DNA of 33,547 nucleotides, taken from NCBI RefSeq assembly GCF_014696355.1, contig NZ_JACJQA010000010.1, positions 1 through 33,547 of the forward strand. The letters run 5' to 3'. Position 1 is the stretch's first letter; each line of letters starts with the position of its first letter. The translations under genes and the position numbers were made by a program. Under the pieces are notes generated by a model that saw only the letters and a list, made by a program, of their open reading frames with translations, was not told the origin of the DNA and made no database searches. This document shows positions 32,303-33,547 of this stretch, one piece after another. Source of the stretch: Pseudanabaena sp. FACHB-1998. Lineage in GTDB: Bacteria > Cyanobacteriota > Cyanobacteriia > Pseudanabaenales > Pseudanabaenaceae.

Positions 32303-32779
32303 TTACTTCCTATAGAAATCATCAGCAACTAAAAACTCAAAATCCCTTGATAACTGCCATGTTTTGGGATATGGATGTCTGTCAAATTCCTCATCGGTTT
32401 TGAAGTCATACTCAAGTCTGATTAGCACGATCGCCCAAGCGTGATCAAAAAGCTCATCCCAATATTCGAGAATGCTGGCACTGTCTCTCACGTCCGATTC
32501 TAATTGCTGCTGTCCCCGCAAAACATATCGCTCCCAGTCATGAAAGCGTTCTGGAATGTCTAAATACAAGCGTTTCATCGCATAGGTCAAAATCTTGATC
32601 AGGGATTCCCTAATCCATTTTTTCTGCTCAGAAATTAAACTTTCTACTTCATCAATTAAGTTTTCAAGGTCAAGATGCTCAAAGTTCTTGTCTTTGAGTT
32701 GCTGTGTCGTGAGTTTTACCCATGCGGTAAAGTCGCGATCATACAAGGATTTTTCTGGCATAATTTTGGTTAGTGTCAT
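32303..32779 (-). CDS. DUF29 family protein
   Basis: The 158-residue soluble protein has the DUF29 pattern: LYDRDFTAWVKLTTQQLKDK near the N-terminus, FEHLDLENLIDEVESLISEQ, then a long basic-aromatic helix (KILTYAMKRLYLDIPERFHD) and W/R-rich segments. DUF29 proteins are abundant, mostly cyanobacterial, of unknown function, and often occur in many copies and near mobile DNA. The ATG at 32779 or one at 32761 (MPEKSLYDRDF) may be the start; the second begins nearer the conserved region. No operon partner is visible. Confidence 0.85.
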   Translation of the reverse strand: MTLTKIMPEKSLYDRDFTAWVKLTTQQLKDKNFEHLDLENLIDEVESLISEQKKWIRESLIKILTYAMKRLYLDIPERFHDWERYVLRGQQQLESDVRDSASILEYWDELFDHAWAIVLIRLEYDFKTDEEFDRHPYPKTWQLSRDFEFLVADDFYRK

Positions 32780-32820
32780 GAATTATTCGCGCCCTCAAAG
32801 CCCTATAAAAAAACTTGTAG

Positions 32821-32887
32821 GGGTTGAGCATTTGCGCCATTATTTTTATACTCCCCACAATCATCTTGAAATGCAAATGCTCAACCC
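32821..32887. repeat. Interrupted inverted repeat 1 in the DUF29-TPR spacer
   Basis: GGGTTGAGCATTTGC (32821-32835) is the reverse complement of 32873-32887, with 37 nt between. The 15-bp arms are perfect and there is no coding content. It is unlike the tight 3-nt-loop palindromes elsewhere in the window. Confidence 0.6.
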
Positions 32888-32929
32888 TTTGTGCTTTCAT
32901 CGATAACTTGTCCCTGCGTTGTGAGGTTT

Positions 32930-32994
32930 GGGCAAAGCATTGCTAAATCAAAATTATCTGAAAATTTATAGGTTTTCGTGGCAATGCTTTGCCC
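32930..32994. repeat. Interrupted inverted repeat 2 in the DUF29-TPR spacer
   Basis: GGGCAAAGCATTGC (32930-32943) matches the reverse complement of 32981-32994, again with a 37-nt interior. The arm length and spacing nearly equal those of the preceding repeat, suggesting two members of one small element class. The pair of elements fills most of the 270-bp spacer. Confidence 0.6.
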
Positions 32995-33049
32995 CTACAG
33001 AAGGATCGCCTGATGGAGTGGATGGAGTGATAGTTCCACGTAACATCAG

Positions 33050-33433
33050 TTATTCTCCTAAGTCATCCTGAATTTTTGCTAGGAGTTCTTCGCAGTCTTT
33101 GACTAAAGGAATGCCAAGTTCTTGGGAGAGTGTGAGGGCGGATTGGCAATGGCTGAGGGCGAGTTGGGGTTGATTGGTTTTATGGGCGATTTCCGCAAGG
33201 GCTTTAAGACTATGGGCTTTTCCAGTTTGAAAGTCGATTTTATCAAAAATAGTCAGTGCATTTTTAATGTTAGTTTCTGCTTTAGGGTATTTTTCTAACT
33301 TAATCAATATCTCTCCGATATTGTGCAAAGAAATAGCGATACTAGACGGATCTCCAATTTCTTCTTTGATTTCGAGAGATTGCTGGTGATGGGTGATCGC
33401 TTCTTCATACTCCCCCAAGCTTTTATAACAACT
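33050..33433 (-). pseudogene. TPR protein, 5' end removed by an insertion sequence
   Basis: The C-terminal ~128 residues of a tetratricopeptide-repeat protein remain. Repeats of TPR_12 type are visible: SLGEYEEAITHHQQSLEIKE, ISLHNIGEILIKLEKYPKAE, SLKALAEIAHKTNQPQLAL. These proteins are scaffolds for protein-protein contact, often large and multi-domain in cyanobacteria. Upstream of CYKSLG the frame runs into the insertion-sequence end, so residues before it (MFHATKPS from a TTG at 33454) are not native. The missing 5' part should lie beyond the element. A low level of expression from the element edge is possible. Confidence 0.75.
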
Positions 33434-33547
33434 GGGCTTTGTTGCATGAAACAAAAGAAGGCAAAAGAAAGAGGATATTAGGATAGATAATTAACGAGTA
33501 ACAGGATAGGAAAGAGGTTTAGCGAGTTGAATCATGCGATTGAGCGC
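33434..33547 (-). mobile_element. End of an insertion sequence, IS5-like (continues beyond window)
   Basis: GGGCTTTGTTGCATGAAAC beginning at 33434 has the form of a terminal inverted repeat of IS5/IS4-type elements and marks the abrupt break in the TPR frame. A transposase-like C-terminus follows inside. The other end and the target duplication are outside the window, so the family assignment is tentative. Confidence 0.55.
33491..33547 (-). CDS. Transposase C-terminal fragment (cut by window edge)
   Basis: The complement from the window edge reads ALNRMIQLAKPLSYPVTR followed by TAA: 18 residues in one open frame. An ending of the form LNRMIxLxxPxSY is usual for the C-terminus of IS5-family DDE transposases, and the position, 58 bp inside the terminal repeat, fits. 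The fragment is too short for certainty about the family; other frames here contain stops. Confidence 0.45.
   Translation of the reverse strand, partial: ALNRMIQLAKPLSYPVTR

Overview
The window reads as chromosome of a gas-vesiculate, oxygenic cyanobacterium. The evidence is the 5' end of psbA (photosystem II D1) at the left edge, a gvpA-C-N-J gas vesicle cluster, several cyanobacterium-restricted families (DUF3086-like, DUF3285-like, lipid-A-disaccharide-synthase-related), a cyanobacterial-type ribosomal operon without rpsJ or rpsN, and frequent HIP1 octamers (GCGATCGC). A Pseudanabaena-like organism would fit, but that is inference; no rRNA marker is present.

Layout. 1-4632: psbA start (-), ribD (+), a voltage-gated K+ channel-like gene with a zinc ribbon (-), an LpxB-related gene (+), a [2Fe-2S] ferredoxin (-) and nusB (+). 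4664-7544: gas vesicle cluster on the minus strand, gvpA, gvpC, gvpN, gvpJ. 7931-16003: a small membrane protein, ybeY, dgkA, a large RND efflux pump (all +), pdxJ (-) and a PLP-dependent methionine gamma-lyase-family gene (+). 16065-19920: a REC-EAL response regulator (-), a DUF3086-type protein with an Arg/Asp/Asn/Tyr-rich tail (+), and two half-length Gdt1/UPF0016 transporter genes (-). 20022-31669: one 21-gene minus-strand ribosomal operon running rplC, rplD, rplW, rplB, rpsS, rplV, rpsC, rplP, rpmC, rpsQ, rplN, rplX, rplE, rpsH, rplF, rplR, rpsE, rplO, secY, adk, infA and ending in a strong terminator. 32303-33547: a DUF29 gene, a TPR gene truncated by an insertion sequence, and the end of that insertion sequence.

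How the genes work together. The ribosomal operon couples r-protein synthesis to membrane protein export (SecY), adenylate balance (Adk) and initiation (IF-1). The gvp genes encode shell protein, outer reinforcing protein, an AAA+ ATPase and a minor shell/nucleation protein; other assembly genes (gvpF/L/G/K) are not in the window. The rest is a mosaic of single housekeeping genes.

The most unusual layer is non-coding. Gene ends, mainly convergent ones, carry long, mostly perfect inverted repeats (11-28 bp arms, often a 3-nt loop), and several contain the stop codon of the neighbouring minus-strand gene. One is nested inside a second palindrome whose 21-nt end recurs in two other intergenic regions, suggesting a small non-autonomous palindromic element family with variable centres. 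Three degenerate tandem hairpins lie between rpsE and rplO. GvpC is also odd, with six 33-residue repeats plus an appended linker and C-terminal domain. I saw no tRNA, rRNA, CRISPR array or recognisable riboswitch.
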